A stretch of DNA of 64,000 bases from Mycobacterium colombiense (GCF_001953985.1 NZ_MBEI01000062.1:26535-90534); one strand, 5' to 3'. Shown: positions 53,923 through 63,586, numbered from the stretch's first letter. The notes: generated from the sequence alone by a model not told the origin. Program-made: numbers and translations.

Positions 53923-55212
53923 GTGGACAGTGATGGCACCATTAGTGGTGTGACCACCCATCACCTGCATCTGCACGCGCCTCATCACCGGCCGCAACGC
54001 AGTTTCGCGCAGTCGTCGAAGCTTCAGGACGTCCTGTACGAGATTCGCGGTCCGGTGCACGCGCAGGCCGCGCGGCTGGAGGCCGAGGGGCACCGCATCC
54101 TCAAGCTCAACATCGGCAACCCGGCGCCGTTCGGCTTCGAGGCGCCCGACGTGATCATGCGGGACATGATCCAGGCCCTGCCGTACGCCCAGGGCTACTC
54201 CGACTCGCAGGGCATCCTGCCCGCCCGCCGCGCGGTGGTGACCCGCTACGAGCTGGTCGACGGCTTCCCCCGGTTCGACGTCGACGACGTCTACCTGGGC
54301 AACGGGGTGTCCGAGCTGATCACCATGACGCTGCAGGCGCTGCTCGACAACGGCGACGAGGTGCTGATCCCGTCGCCGGACTACCCGCTGTGGACGGCGT
54401 CGACCTCGCTGGCCGGCGGCACGCCCGTGCATTACCTGTGCGACGAGACCCAGGGCTGGCAGCCGGATATCGCCGACGTGGAGTCCAAGATCACCGACCG
54501 CACCAAGGCGCTGGTCGTGATCAACCCGAACAACCCGACCGGCGCGGTCTACACCAGCGAAGTCCTCACCCAGCTCGTCGATCTCGCGCGCAAGCACGAG
54601 CTGCTGCTGCTCGCCGACGAGATCTACGACAAGATCCTTTACGACGACGCCAAGCACATCAACGTGGCCTCGCTGGCGCACGACATGTTGTGCCTGACCT
54701 TCAATGGGCTGTCGAAGGCCTACCGGGTGGCGGGCTACCGGGCCGGCTGGCTGACGATCACCGGGCCCAAGGATCACGCCGGCAGCTTCATCGAGGGCAT
54801 CAACCTGCTGGCCAACATGCGGCTGTGCCCCAACGTGCCGGCGCAGCACGCGATCCAGGTGGCCCTGGGCGGCTACCAGAGCATCGACGACCTGGTCCTG
54901 CCGGGCGGGCGGCTGCTCGAGCAGCGCGACGTCGCGTGGACCAAACTCAACGAGATCCCGGGGGTGTCCTGCGTCAAGCCGGACGGTGCCCTGTACGCGT
55001 TCCCCCGGTTGGACCCCGAGGTCTACGACATCGACGACGACGAACAGCTCGTCCTCGACCTGCTGCTGCAGGAGAAGATCCTGGTCACCCAGGGCACCGG
55101 CTTCAATTGGCCGGCACCGGATCACCTGCGCATCGTGACGTTGCCGTGGGCCCGCGATCTGTCGGCCGCGATCGAGCGGCTGGGTAACTTCCTCGTCGGC
55201 TATCGACCGTAG
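53923..55212 (+). CDS. aspC: Class I aminotransferase (AspC-like)
   Basis: 429 residues, the same length as the M. tuberculosis protein I recognise as aspC. PLP-dependent transamination of an amino acid, probably alanine/aspartate/glutamate type; true specificity is uncertain because close relatives include alanine aminotransferases. The PLP lysine is in TFNGLSKAYRVAGYRAGW (about 258-275) and the substrate Arg in the C-terminal DHLRIVTLPW. The GTG start keeps the N-terminal segment conserved with the homologue. It follows the Fe-S reductase by 32 bases on the same strand. Confidence 0.92.
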   Translation: MDSDGTISGVTTHHLHLHAPHHRPQRSFAQSSKLQDVLYEIRGPVHAQAARLEAEGHRILKLNIGNPAPFGFEAPDVIMRDMIQALPYAQGYSDSQGILPARRAVVTRYELVDGFPRFDVDDVYLGNGVSELITMTLQALLDNGDEVLIPSPDYPLWTASTSLAGGTPVHYLCDETQGWQPDIADVESKITDRTKALVVINPNNPTGAVYTSEVLTQLVDLARKHELLLLADEIYDKILYDDAKHINVASLAHDMLCLTFNGLSKAYRVAGYRAGWLTITGPKDHAGSFIEGINLLANMRLCPNVPAQHAIQVALGGYQSIDDLVLPGGRLLEQRDVAWTKLNEIPGVSCVKPDGALYAFPRLDPEVYDIDDDEQLVLDLLLQEKILVTQGTGFNWPAPDHLRIVTLPWARDLSAAIERLGNFLVGYRP

Positions 55213-55244
55213 GCGCCCGCGGGGCCGCCTCTACGGTGGAGCGG

Positions 55245-56510
55245 GTGACGCACTCCCACTCGCACAGCATGCCGTCGGGCCCGTCCGCCGTTGATCCGTT
55301 GCCCGCCAGGATTGTCGTCGGGTTGCTGGTCGCGATCGGCGTGGCGGTAGCCGTCGGCGCCGTGGTGCTCTGGCCCAGCCGACAGCACGTCGACATCCCG
55401 ATGCCGCTGCAGAACGCGGCCGGCGGCGCGGTGAGCACGCAGGCCGGGCACGTGCTGTCCAGCGGGTCGGGCGACTGCGGCAGCCCGTCGGTCAGTCAGG
55501 TCCTCACCGGCGTTCCGCAGCAGGCCCCGCCGGGCGCGGGACGCTGCGTCTTGACCCAGGTCTTTATCGATTCGGGCCCCAACGCCGGGGCCCAGACGCT
55601 GCTGGAGTCCTCCCCCGGGCCCGGCCAGCCGAAATTCGCGGTGGGCGACCACATTCGGCTGGTCCGGCAGGTGGACGACCAGGGCGCCACCAGCTACGCG
55701 TTCTACGACTTCGAACGTGGCTGGGCGCTAACCGGTTTGGCGATCGCGTTCGCGGTGGTCGTCGTGGCGGTGGCGCGGTGGCGCGGGCTGCTCGCGCTGG
55801 TGGGCATCGTGGTCGCGTTCCTGGTGCTGGTGACGTTCCTGCTGCCGGCGCTGCGCGACGGCGCACCCGCGGTCCCGGTGGCGCTGGTGGCGTCGGCGGC
55901 CATCCTGTACGCGGTCATCTACCTCGCGCACGGGGTCAGCCTGCGGACCAGCGCCGCGCTGCTGGGCACCCTGTCGGCGCTACTGCTGGCCGCCGGATTA
56001 TCCTGGGCGGCAATAGAACTGGCGCAGCTGACCGGCCTGTCGGACGAGCAGAACAGCACCGTCAGCGCGTATCTGGGCAATGTGTCGATCGGCGGCCTGC
56101 TGCTCGCCGGGTTCATCATCGGGTCGCTGGGTGTGCTCAATGATGTGACGGTGACGCAGGCCTCGACGGTGTTCGAGCTCGCCCACCTCGGCGGCTCGCG
56201 GCGGGCGATCTTTCTGGGCGCCATCCGGGTGGGCCGCGATCACATCGCCAGCACGGTCTACACGCTGGTGCTGGCTTACGCCGGTAGTTCGCTGCCGCTG
56301 CTGTTGCTGTTCAGCGTCGCCAACCGCTCGTTGACCGACGTGTTGACCAGCGAGAGCGTGGCCATCGAGATCGCCCGCTCGGCGGTGGGCGGCATGGCGC
56401 TGGCGCTGTCGGTGCCGCTGACGACGGCGATCGCCGCGGTGCTGGCCAAACCTACTGAAACCGGCTCCGCTCCAAGAGATCCAGCAGATAGCCGCCGTAG
56501 CCGGACTTGA
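55245..56510 (+). CDS. YibE/F-family membrane protein
   Basis: 421 residues. An N-terminal His-containing leader (VTHSHSHSMP), a first helix (about 22-45), an outside domain (about 46-155) and seven or more helices in the C-terminal half with the YibE/F pattern (GWALTGLAIAFAVVVVAVARWRGL; LLALVGIVVAFLVLVTFLLP; VSIGGLLLAGFIIGSLGVLNDV). Function unknown. GTG at 55245 has GGAG five bases upstream; a GTG at 55236 is also possible. The last 59 bases overlap the convergent rmlA gene, and the end is a polar tail (PTETGSAPRDPADSRR) that may be non-essential. Confidence 0.82.
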   Translation: MTHSHSHSMPSGPSAVDPLPARIVVGLLVAIGVAVAVGAVVLWPSRQHVDIPMPLQNAAGGAVSTQAGHVLSSGSGDCGSPSVSQVLTGVPQQAPPGAGRCVLTQVFIDSGPNAGAQTLLESSPGPGQPKFAVGDHIRLVRQVDDQGATSYAFYDFERGWALTGLAIAFAVVVVAVARWRGLLALVGIVVAFLVLVTFLLPALRDGAPAVPVALVASAAILYAVIYLAHGVSLRTSAALLGTLSALLLAAGLSWAAIELAQLTGLSDEQNSTVSAYLGNVSIGGLLLAGFIIGSLGVLNDVTVTQASTVFELAHLGGSRRAIFLGAIRVGRDHIASTVYTLVLAYAGSSLPLLLLFSVANRSLTDVLTSESVAIEIARSAVGGMALALSVPLTTAIAAVLAKPTETGSAPRDPADSRRSRT

Positions 56511-57327
56511 GCAGGTTGTGCGCGCGCTCGGCCAGCTCATCGTCGGTGATCCAGCCCCGCCGCCACGCCACTTCCTCGGGGACGCTGACCTTCAGGCCCT
56601 GCCGTCGCTCCAGGGTGCGCACGAAGTCGCTGGCGTCCAGCAACGAGTCGAACGTCCCGGTGTCCAGCCAGGCCGTGCCGCGGGCCATCACCTCGACCGA
56701 GAGCCGGCCCCGGTTCAGATAGATCTGGTTGACCTCGGTGATCTCATACTCGCCGCGCGCCGATTTCTTGAGGCCCTTGGCGATTTCGATCACGTCGTTG
56801 TCGTAGAAGTACAGACCCGGCACCGCGTAATTGGACTTCGGCGTCTTGGGCTTCTCCTCCAGCGACAGCGCCCTGCCGTCGTCGCTGAACTCGACGACAC
56901 CGTATGACGACGGGTTGGCCACCCAGTACGCGAAAACCGCTCCCCCGCTGATGGATTGGAAGCGGCTCAGGCTGGTGCCCAGCCCCGGGCCGTAGAAGAT
57001 GTTGTCTCCCAACACCAAAGCCACCGGCTCGTTGCCGATGTGGTCGGCGCCCAGCACGAAAGCCTGGGCCAGACCGTCGGGACTTTCCTGCGTCACGTAG
57101 GTGATGTTGACGCCGAACTGCGAGCCGTCGGCCAGCAGCCGCTGGAATCCGGCCGCGTCGTGCGGGGTGGTGATCACCAGGATGTCGCGGATTCCGGCCA
57201 TCATCAGGGTGGACAGCGGGTAGTAGACCATCGGTTTGTCGTAGACCGGCAGCAGCTGCTTGCTGATGCCCGTGGTGATCGGATGCAGGCGGGTGCCCGA
57301 CCCGCCGGCCAGGATGATTCCGCGCAT
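56452..57327 (-). CDS. rmlA: Glucose-1-phosphate thymidylyltransferase
   Basis: First enzyme of dTDP-rhamnose synthesis, needed for the rhamnosyl linker between peptidoglycan and arabinogalactan. The 291-residue protein starts MRGIILAGGSGTRLHPITTGISKQLLP, the nucleotidyltransferase motif (GGSGTRL at residues 8-14), and includes ALVLGDNIFYGPG (about 103-115) and YWVANPSSYGVVEF. It overlaps the YibE/F gene by 59 bases at the 3' end. Confidence 0.96.
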   Translation of the reverse strand: MRGIILAGGSGTRLHPITTGISKQLLPVYDKPMVYYPLSTLMMAGIRDILVITTPHDAAGFQRLLADGSQFGVNITYVTQESPDGLAQAFVLGADHIGNEPVALVLGDNIFYGPGLGTSLSRFQSISGGAVFAYWVANPSSYGVVEFSDDGRALSLEEKPKTPKSNYAVPGLYFYDNDVIEIAKGLKKSARGEYEITEVNQIYLNRGRLSVEVMARGTAWLDTGTFDSLLDASDFVRTLERRQGLKVSVPEEVAWRRGWITDDELAERAHNLLKSGYGGYLLDLLERSRFQ

Positions 57328-57353
57328 GGATAACTCCTAATGTCCTGATGGGC

Positions 57354-57725
57354 CTATTCGATGGCGTCGGACTCGGTGAGTTCGGTAGCTGCCAGCGCCG
57401 ACGCCAGGCTGTCGTGCCGGAACACCGAGGTGACGTGGTCATGGACGACGCGGAACGCCAGCGCGTTGGTGGCCTCCCCCTGCCCGCCGGGGCTGCCCAG
57501 TTTTTGTTCGACGACGACGACCCCGTCGTGCACGTACATCTGACCGAGCTGCGTGGACGCCCGGTGCGACGAGGCCCAGTTGCGCAGTGCCTCGTGGCCC
57601 TGCGCGGCGCCGTGCGCGTCGCCGATCTCGATGTCGTCGCTGGATAACGCAATCAACGTGTCGAAATCCGCGCTGTCGAGGGCGTCGTGCCATGCCAGAA
57701 CGGTGGCGATCTCCGATGTGGTCAT
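57354..57725 (-). CDS. NTF2/SnoaL-like domain protein (Rv0333-like)
   Basis: 123 residues that fit a single NTF2-like cone fold: helices TSEIATVLAWHDALDSADFD (about 2-21), then DDIEIGDAHGAAQGHEALRNWA, and strands GQMYVHDGVVVVEQKLG and ATNALAFRVVHDHVTSVFRHD. No catalytic residues can be assigned. The start at 57725 was chosen over a long in-frame extension that runs through other genes. Corresponds to Rv0333. It is followed by rmlA on the same strand only 26 bases later in the upstream direction of rmlA, so coupling is possible. Confidence 0.8.
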   Translation of the reverse strand: MTTSEIATVLAWHDALDSADFDTLIALSSDDIEIGDAHGAAQGHEALRNWASSHRASTQLGQMYVHDGVVVVEQKLGSPGGQGEATNALAFRVVHDHVTSVFRHDSLASALAATELTESDAIE

Positions 57726-57754
57726 GGTGTGCAAGTTACCGTGCGGCCCCGCGG

Positions 57755-58510
57755 CTAGAGAGGCGTACGGTCCAACCAGCGCTGCCACACGGCGTCGTCG
57801 CCGAACAGCTCGATGTCCGTGTCGGCCAGCGGCCGCCGGCGCAGGATCGCCAGCAGCAGCTCGGTGGCGCCCCCACGCAGCGCGGCGCTGCCCTTGCCGT
57901 GCTGGTGCGACCAGACGATCCGACCCTCCTCGACGGCGATCGTCCACTCGCCGGCTTCACCCAGGCCGGGATCGGTGGCGTGCAGGTGCAGGGTGTCGCC
58001 CTCCTCGAGCGGAAGCGGCGCCCCCTGGCCGCCCGCCTGGATCGCGACCCGCTCCAGCCATTCGGTGAGGCCGTCGGCGGCCACGCCGGGGTCTAGGGCG
58101 AACTCGCTCCCCAGCGCGATCGCCGCGTCGGCCCGATGCACCGCGACCTCGTGCAACCGGCGCCTCACCCACCAGTTCGCCGGGCGCGACCCGAGGAATG
58201 TCCAGACCGGTGTTTCGACCCCGGTCAGCTCGACGGCGTCGATCAGCCGCTGGGCGCCGCCGTGCAGCCAGGCGATCGCACCGGCGGGGTCCGGCGGCGG
58301 CTTGCCGCCCTCCACCGTGCGCGGGTCGAGGTAGCTGTCGAGTTTGTCGCGCACGATCTGCGCCGCCCAGCGGTCGCCGCGGCCGACATGGCGGAACAAT
58401 TGCCGCAGGGTCCAGTCCGGGCAGGTGGGCACCGGCGTGGACTCGTCGGCATCTTCAAAAAGCTCCGCGAAGGCCCGATTCTCGTCGAGGAATGCTCCGG
58501 CATAGTCCAC
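57755..58510 (-). CDS. Maleylpyruvate isomerase/DinB-like mycothiol-dependent family protein
   Basis: 251 residues of the TIGR03083 family (Rv0332-like). The DinB-like four-helix bundle is seen in the first half with CPDWTLRQLFRHVGRGDRWAAQ (about 30-51, His42 in the metal position) and VRRRLHEVAVHRADA (about 115-129, two more His), giving the three-His metal site of mycothiol S-transferases. The C-terminal half is the MDMPI C-domain (LHLHATDPGLGEAGEWTI). Likely transfers mycothiol or isomerises a thiol adduct; substrate unknown. GTG start at 58510. Confidence 0.8.
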   Translation of the reverse strand: MDYAGAFLDENRAFAELFEDADESTPVPTCPDWTLRQLFRHVGRGDRWAAQIVRDKLDSYLDPRTVEGGKPPPDPAGAIAWLHGGAQRLIDAVELTGVETPVWTFLGSRPANWWVRRRLHEVAVHRADAAIALGSEFALDPGVAADGLTEWLERVAIQAGGQGAPLPLEEGDTLHLHATDPGLGEAGEWTIAVEEGRIVWSHQHGKGSAALRGGATELLLAILRRRPLADTDIELFGDDAVWQRWLDRTPL

Positions 58511-58653
58511 CCGGGTCAGGTTACCCGCCGGGACGGTTGCCCTCCGCTGCCGAGTACCTTGCGATGACGATTGCGCGCACTGCAGGATGTCAGGTACGTC
58601 GAGGCATGCCGGCCGCCCGGGTCGCCGAATGCCCTTGTCCCCGAGAGGTGCTC

Positions 58654-59319
58654 ATGCCCGATGACAACGCGAGCCTTCCGGTCGCCCGCACGGCGATCCG
58701 CGAGTTCTGGGAGCGTGAAGGGTCCGAGTACGACCAGCGGACCGCGCACGGCATCTCCTCGGAGCCCGAACGTCGACGGTGGGCGCAGGCCCTGAGCCCG
58801 ATCCCCCCGGCGTCGCGGGTGCTCGATGTCGCCACGGGCACCGGCTTTGTCGCGCTGTTGCTGACCGAGCTCGGCCACGAGGTGACCGGCGTCGACGCGT
58901 CCGAGGCGATGCTGGCGCGGGCGCGCGCCAAGGCCGCCGAGGGCGGGGTGACCGTCACGTTCGTGGAGGGCGTCACCGAGACGCTGCCGTTCGCCGACGC
59001 GAGTTTCGACGCCGTGACGGCCCGACACTTCATCTGGACCGTGCTCGAGCCGCAGCGGGCCTTCGCGGAATGGCGCCGGGTCTTGGTCCCGGGTGGGCTG
59101 TTGATCGCCGACGTGTCGCTGAACCCGCACGTGGCGGGGCATCACTACACCCAGGACGTGGCGGCCAGCCTGCCCTTCCGCGAGATCCCCGACCCCGCAC
59201 CGGTTGTCGACGCACTGCGGTCAGCCGGGTTCGACGAGGTCGACGTCGAAGTTTCCGACGACGGTGGCGACTACCAGCGCGCTCTGCTGCGCGCCCGGGT
59301 GGGTTGCACGCCCGGATGA
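58654..59319 (+). CDS. Class I SAM-dependent methyltransferase
   Basis: 221 residues with a UbiE/Methyltransf_11 fold. Motif I is VLDVATGTGFVALLL (about 57-71), followed by GVDASEAMLARARAKA, motif post-I FVEGVTETLPFADASFDAV (about 104-122) and the late VLVPGGLLIADVSL strand. A GAGAGG ribosome binding site precedes the ATG at 58654; the open frame continues upstream but is Arg/Pro-rich. Substrate unknown. It converges with the UDP-glucose dehydrogenase gene. Confidence 0.85.
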   Translation: MPDDNASLPVARTAIREFWEREGSEYDQRTAHGISSEPERRRWAQALSPIPPASRVLDVATGTGFVALLLTELGHEVTGVDASEAMLARARAKAAEGGVTVTFVEGVTETLPFADASFDAVTARHFIWTVLEPQRAFAEWRRVLVPGGLLIADVSLNPHVAGHHYTQDVAASLPFREIPDPAPVVDALRSAGFDEVDVEVSDDGGDYQRALLRARVGCTPG

Positions 59320-59359
59320 CGCCGAATGTTGTTGAAGCCGAGCAGTTTCGGGCTTGCGG

Positions 59360-60685
59360 CTAGGGGCGCGGCGCGCCCAGGCGGTAGACCCGCCAGCCCG
59401 CCTGCTGCCAGCGGGCGACGTCCAGGCAATTGCGGCCGTCGACGATGACGCGGGCGCGCACCCGGTCGGCCAGGCCGTCGGGGTCCATGTCGACGAACTG
59501 GCGCCACTCGGTGAGCACCAGCACCGCATCCGCGCGCTCGCAGGCCTCCTCCACGGAGACGGCGTAGTTCAGCGTCGGGAACAGCCGCTGCGCGTTGTCC
59601 AGGGCCTTGGGGTCATACACGTTGACCGCGGCGCCGTTGAGCTGCAGCTGACCCGCGACGTTGAGCGCGGGAGAGTCACGCACATCGTCGGATTCGGGCT
59701 TGAACGCCGCACCGAGCACCGCGATGTTGGCGCCCAGCAGCGAGCCACCGCAGGCGGCGCTGGCCAGTTCTACCATCCGGGTGCGGCGGCGCATGTTGAT
59801 GCTGTCCACCTCGCGCAAAAACGTCAGCGCCTGGTCGGCGCCCAGCTCGCCGGCGCGCGCCATGAACGCGCGAATATCCTTGGGCAGGCATCCGCCGCCG
59901 AAACCCAAACCGGCATTGAGGAATTGGCGCCCGATCCGGGGGTCGTAGCCGAGCGCATCGGCCAGCAGGCTGACGTCGGCGCCCGCGGCCTCGCATACCT
60001 CGGAGATGGCGTTGATGAACGAAATCTTGGTCGCCAGAAAAGCATTGGCGGAAACCTTGACCAGCTCGGCGGTCTGCAGGTCCGTCACCAAGAACGGCAC
60101 CCCTTCCTCGAGCAGCGGTCCGTACAGCTCGCGCACGGCCGCCTCGGCGCGCATCGAATCCTGTTTGACCCCCAGCACGATCCGGTCCGGGTGAAGGGTG
60201 TCCTGCACGGCGTAGCCCTCGCGTAGAAACTCTGGATTCCAAGCGATTTCGATGTCCACACCAGACGGCGCCAGCGCGGCCGCTCGTTGGTTCAACTCGG
60301 CCGCGGTGCCCACCGGCACCGTCGACTTGCCAACCAGCACAGCCGACGTCGTCAGCCGCGGCACCAACGCATCGATGACGGCGTAGACGTGGCGCAGATC
60401 CGCGCCGTACTCGCCCTTCTTCTGCGGTGTGCCCACCCCGAGGAAGTGCACGTCAGCGAAGTCGGCCGCCATCTCGTAATCGGTGGTGAACCGCAGCCGG
60501 CCCGCGGCCAGGTTCTCCTTCAACAGCTTTCGCAGGCCGGGCTCGTAGAACGGGATGTCGCCCCCGGCGAGCTTGGCGACCTTTCCCGGGTCGATATCGA
60601 CCCCGAGCACGTCGTGTCCCAGTTCCGCCATCCCAACCGCATGGGTGGCGCCGAGGTAACCCGTGCCAAACACGGTGCATCGCAT
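59360..60685 (-). CDS. udgA: UDP-glucose 6-dehydrogenase
   Basis: Oxidises UDP-glucose to UDP-glucuronate, a cell-wall precursor enzyme (Rv0322/udgA in M. tuberculosis, 443 residues; 441 here). The NAD motif is FGTGYLGATHAVGMAELGH (about 5-23), the catalytic Cys is in GLGFGGGCLPKDI (about 251-263), and FLREGYAVQDTLHPDR (about 152-167) contributes to substrate binding. ATG at 60685 (MRCTVFGTG) is preferred over a start 24 bases upstream. Confidence 0.92.
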   Translation of the reverse strand: MRCTVFGTGYLGATHAVGMAELGHDVLGVDIDPGKVAKLAGGDIPFYEPGLRKLLKENLAAGRLRFTTDYEMAADFADVHFLGVGTPQKKGEYGADLRHVYAVIDALVPRLTTSAVLVGKSTVPVGTAAELNQRAAALAPSGVDIEIAWNPEFLREGYAVQDTLHPDRIVLGVKQDSMRAEAAVRELYGPLLEEGVPFLVTDLQTAELVKVSANAFLATKISFINAISEVCEAAGADVSLLADALGYDPRIGRQFLNAGLGFGGGCLPKDIRAFMARAGELGADQALTFLREVDSINMRRRTRMVELASAACGGSLLGANIAVLGAAFKPESDDVRDSPALNVAGQLQLNGAAVNVYDPKALDNAQRLFPTLNYAVSVEEACERADAVLVLTEWRQFVDMDPDGLADRVRARVIVDGRNCLDVARWQQAGWRVYRLGAPRP

Positions 60686-60830
60686 ACAACCGGTGTAGGT
60701 GGTCGCCATGAGCTAATTGCATCGCGAGGTTGAGCGCGAGGCAAACGGCAGATGACAGGTGACTGCCGTCAGACCTCGTGGCGATCGCGAGCGCGGCGCA
60801 GCCGGGCGAAGCGGGTCGCCACCATCGGGA

Positions 60831-62294
60831 CTAGTGGCGACCGAAGCCGCCGCCGCCGTGACCTCCGCCGAAGCCGGGGAAGCCGCCGCCGCCATGGCCA
60901 CCGCCACCACCGGGGAACCCGGGGAAGCCGCCGCCGCCGTGTCCCCCTCCGTCACCGCCACCGTGGCCGCCTCCCGGAGGTCCACCGAAGCCCGGCCCGC
61001 CAAGGCCCGGGATCGGCAGCGGAATGGGCACCGGAATCGGCGCCACCGCGGGCGGAGGAGGCGGCGGAGCCACCGGCGCCGGTGCGGGGGCTTCCGGCAC
61101 CGGAATGGGAGCCGCCTGCACCGGGGCGGGAGCCGCCGGCGCCGGAGCGGGTGCCTGCGGAACGGCCTCGGGAGCCGGAGCTTGGGGAGCCGGTGCGGGT
61201 GCCGCCGGCGCGGGTGCCTGCACGGGGGCCGGCGCCGCAGGAGCGGGAGCCGGCCGGGTGGGCGCGACGACGACGTTCTGGTTCGGGTTCGGCCGGACGC
61301 TGGCCGTCGGCCGGATGGCGATGGCCAACGACACCACCAGCGCCACGACGCCGATGACGAAGATGGCCGCCACCGCGCTTCCCACCAGCCGGAAGGAGCT
61401 GCGCTCGTGGTAATCCGCGCCGACCAGCGCCGTCGCGGCGGTCTGCGAGCCGGTGAAGAACTCGTCCGGGTCGTCGGGCACGGCGCTGTATGCGAGTCCG
61501 TCCGCGCCGGCCTCGCCCGGGTTTTCGAAATAACCCGGCGCCACGGCGAGCGGGTTGATCGCGCCGGTGCCGGGATCCTGCGCGTAGGCCAGGGCCGCGG
61601 TGGACGACGAGAACAGCGGTGCGTGCGCCGACGCCAGCGCCGCGCCGCGGGCCAGGGCCGTGTCCGGTTCCTCGGGCGCGGTCAGCGGCAGAGTGGTAGC
61701 CGCCTCCAGGGCGGGCTTGATCAGCGGGATGTCGATGCCGGAGCCGACGACGAACACGGCGTCCGGGCGCGTCTCCAGGTTCTCGGCGCTGGACACCATC
61801 GCGGCCAGCTGGGCGACCGCCGCCTCGTCATCGTCGGGCAGGGCCTGCCGCTGAACGTCGGCAATGGATCCGTCCGCGCTGTCGACCACCGCCAGCGTCG
61901 CGGTGTCGGGCTCGATGTAGAGGAGCGCGGTCTGCGCGTAGTTGGTCTGGTGGCCGACCGCCTGGGCCAGCGCCGCCGCGGCCAGGAAGGCCGAGACGAG
62001 CATCACATTTTCGACCTTGTGGGCGGCCAGCTTGTCGCGCAGTGCGGCGGCCTCGAGGGGGTCGGTGAACGTGACCCCGGTCGACGCCAGTTGGTAGCCG
62101 CCCTCTGCTGCGCCCTGACGCGTCCCCAAGATGGCCGAGACTACCTGGTCCGAGGCGGTTACCGTTGCTGCATCTGCGGCAGCGGCGACATTGAAATTGT
62201 CTTCATCGACGGTGGCACCGTCGCCGTTTTCCCCCTCGACCAGCACCATCCGGACTGCCGTCGGGGCCATCGACACACCAAGTACGGTGTCCAA
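60831..62294 (-). CDS. DUF7159-type membrane protein with Pro-rich and Gly/His-rich tail (copy 1)
   Basis: 487 residues. The N-terminal 230 residues are a shortened actin/ribonuclease-H-like domain without full ATPase loops: LGVSMAPTAVRMVLVEG, LLYIEPDTATLAVVDS and DAVFVVGSGIDIPLI. One transmembrane helix (about 303-328), then a long Pro/Ala repeat tail (APAPAAPAPVQAPAPAAPAP and similar) and a Gly/His-rich end (GGGHGGGDGGGHGGGGFPGF and GFGGGHGGGGFGRH). The TTG start at 62294 has GGAGGAG upstream and matches the start of copy 2. Known only as mycobacterial proteins of unknown function. The His-rich end may bind metal ions (inference). Confidence 0.75.
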   Translation of the reverse strand: MDTVLGVSMAPTAVRMVLVEGENGDGATVDEDNFNVAAAADAATVTASDQVVSAILGTRQGAAEGGYQLASTGVTFTDPLEAAALRDKLAAHKVENVMLVSAFLAAAALAQAVGHQTNYAQTALLYIEPDTATLAVVDSADGSIADVQRQALPDDDEAAVAQLAAMVSSAENLETRPDAVFVVGSGIDIPLIKPALEAATTLPLTAPEEPDTALARGAALASAHAPLFSSSTAALAYAQDPGTGAINPLAVAPGYFENPGEAGADGLAYSAVPDDPDEFFTGSQTAATALVGADYHERSSFRLVGSAVAAIFVIGVVALVVSLAIAIRPTASVRPNPNQNVVVAPTRPAPAPAAPAPVQAPAPAAPAPAPQAPAPEAVPQAPAPAPAAPAPVQAAPIPVPEAPAPAPVAPPPPPPAVAPIPVPIPLPIPGLGGPGFGGPPGGGHGGGDGGGHGGGGFPGFPGGGGGHGGGGFPGFGGGHGGGGFGRH

Positions 62295-62458
62295 AGCTCC
62301 TCCAATAGTCGTTTGCTAGCCAATCACGGTGGGGGCGGGCTCGTCGCACGATGTGGTGGCGCGAGAGATCGCTGAGTCCCCACCGGTATTCCCCTAACGC
62401 CCCGATTTTACGCGCGTTCGGCGCTCGGGTGGCGGCCCGGGACGGGGCCGCGAGCGGA

Positions 62459-63586
62459 CTACGGCGACGGGATCTGCGGAATCTGTGGAATCTGCGTACC
62501 CAGGTGACGGTGCAGCCAGTCATCCCAGTGTTGATGGTCACCTGAATGCGGCGAGGGTTGCGGCGGCGGCGCGGGGGCCTGCGGCGGGGCCGCGGGCACT
62601 TCCGACGGCGGGGGCGGGCCGGGCGGACCGGCGTCCGGATTCTGCGGGGCGACGACGTTGGTGCTGACGTCGGGCTGCTGGTCCGCGTGCGGGCCGATGC
62701 CGAAGGCCAGTGCGAGCGCCAATGCCACGATGCCGCCGACGAAGACGGTGGTGACGGCGGCGATAGTCAAGATCGACTTGCGGCTGCGCCGCCGCAACTC
62801 GGCGGCCAGCTGGGCGTCAGAGGCCGGGTCGTCGACGGCGCTGTAGGCGAGTTCGATCGCAGCGGCCGACGAAGTCTGCGCGGCCGGCATCGAGACCGTG
62901 CGGGGAGCTCCCAGCTTTGCGTTCGCCGCGGCCAACGAGGCGCCGCGCGCCAGGGCCATCTCGGGTTCCTCCGGCGTGGTCACCGACAATGCGGTCGCGG
63001 CCTCGAGCGTCGGCTTGATCGACGGGATGTCCACCTCCGAGCCGACCAGAAACACCCCGTCGGGCCGCGCGGTCATCGTCTCGGCGCCCGACACCATCGC
63101 GGTCAGCTTCGCCAGTGCGGCGTCGTCGCTGCCGGGCAGTGGGTGCCGGTGCACGTCGGTGACGGTCCCGTTCGAGGTGTCGACGACCGCCAGAGTCGCG
63201 CTGCCCGGCTCGACGAGCAGCAACGCGGTGCGCGCCCAGTTGGTTGCGCTGCCCATGGCCTGGGCCAGCGCGGCCGCGGCCATGACCGCCGAGACCAGCA
63301 TAACGTTCTCAATCTTGCGGGCCGCCAACGCGTCTCGCAGCGCGGCCGCCTTGACGGGGTCGGTCCAGCTCACTCCGCTGGATCGGAGCCGGTACCCGCC
63401 CTGGGCCGCGCTGTCGCGCGTGCCGAGGATGGCTGCGACCACGTGATTCGCTGCGGCGCTGGGGGTTTCGTCGCCGGCGACGTTGAAACCGTCCTGGTCG
63501 ACGGTCACCCCGCCGGCGGCCTCACCTTCGATGAGCACCATGCGGACCGTTTCAGGTGCCATAGACACGCCGAGTACGACGTCCAT
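62459..63586 (-). CDS. DUF7159-type membrane protein (copy 2)
   Basis: 375 residues, paralogue of the gene at 60831-62294. The first 220 residues align block by block (LGVSMAPETVRMVLIEG; LLVEPGSATLAVVDTSNG; VFLVGSEVDIPSIKPTLEAA). A transmembrane helix follows (about 278-306), and the tail is Pro-rich (PGPPPPSEVPAAPPQAPAPP) but lacks the Gly/His repeats of copies 1 and 3. ATG at 63586 with a GGAGGAG ribosome binding site. The same strand and spacing (164 bases) indicate tandem duplication. Confidence 0.78.
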   Translation of the reverse strand: MDVVLGVSMAPETVRMVLIEGEAAGGVTVDQDGFNVAGDETPSAAANHVVAAILGTRDSAAQGGYRLRSSGVSWTDPVKAAALRDALAARKIENVMLVSAVMAAAALAQAMGSATNWARTALLLVEPGSATLAVVDTSNGTVTDVHRHPLPGSDDAALAKLTAMVSGAETMTARPDGVFLVGSEVDIPSIKPTLEAATALSVTTPEEPEMALARGASLAAANAKLGAPRTVSMPAAQTSSAAAIELAYSAVDDPASDAQLAAELRRRSRKSILTIAAVTTVFVGGIVALALALAFGIGPHADQQPDVSTNVVAPQNPDAGPPGPPPPSEVPAAPPQAPAPPPQPSPHSGDHQHWDDWLHRHLGTQIPQIPQIPSP

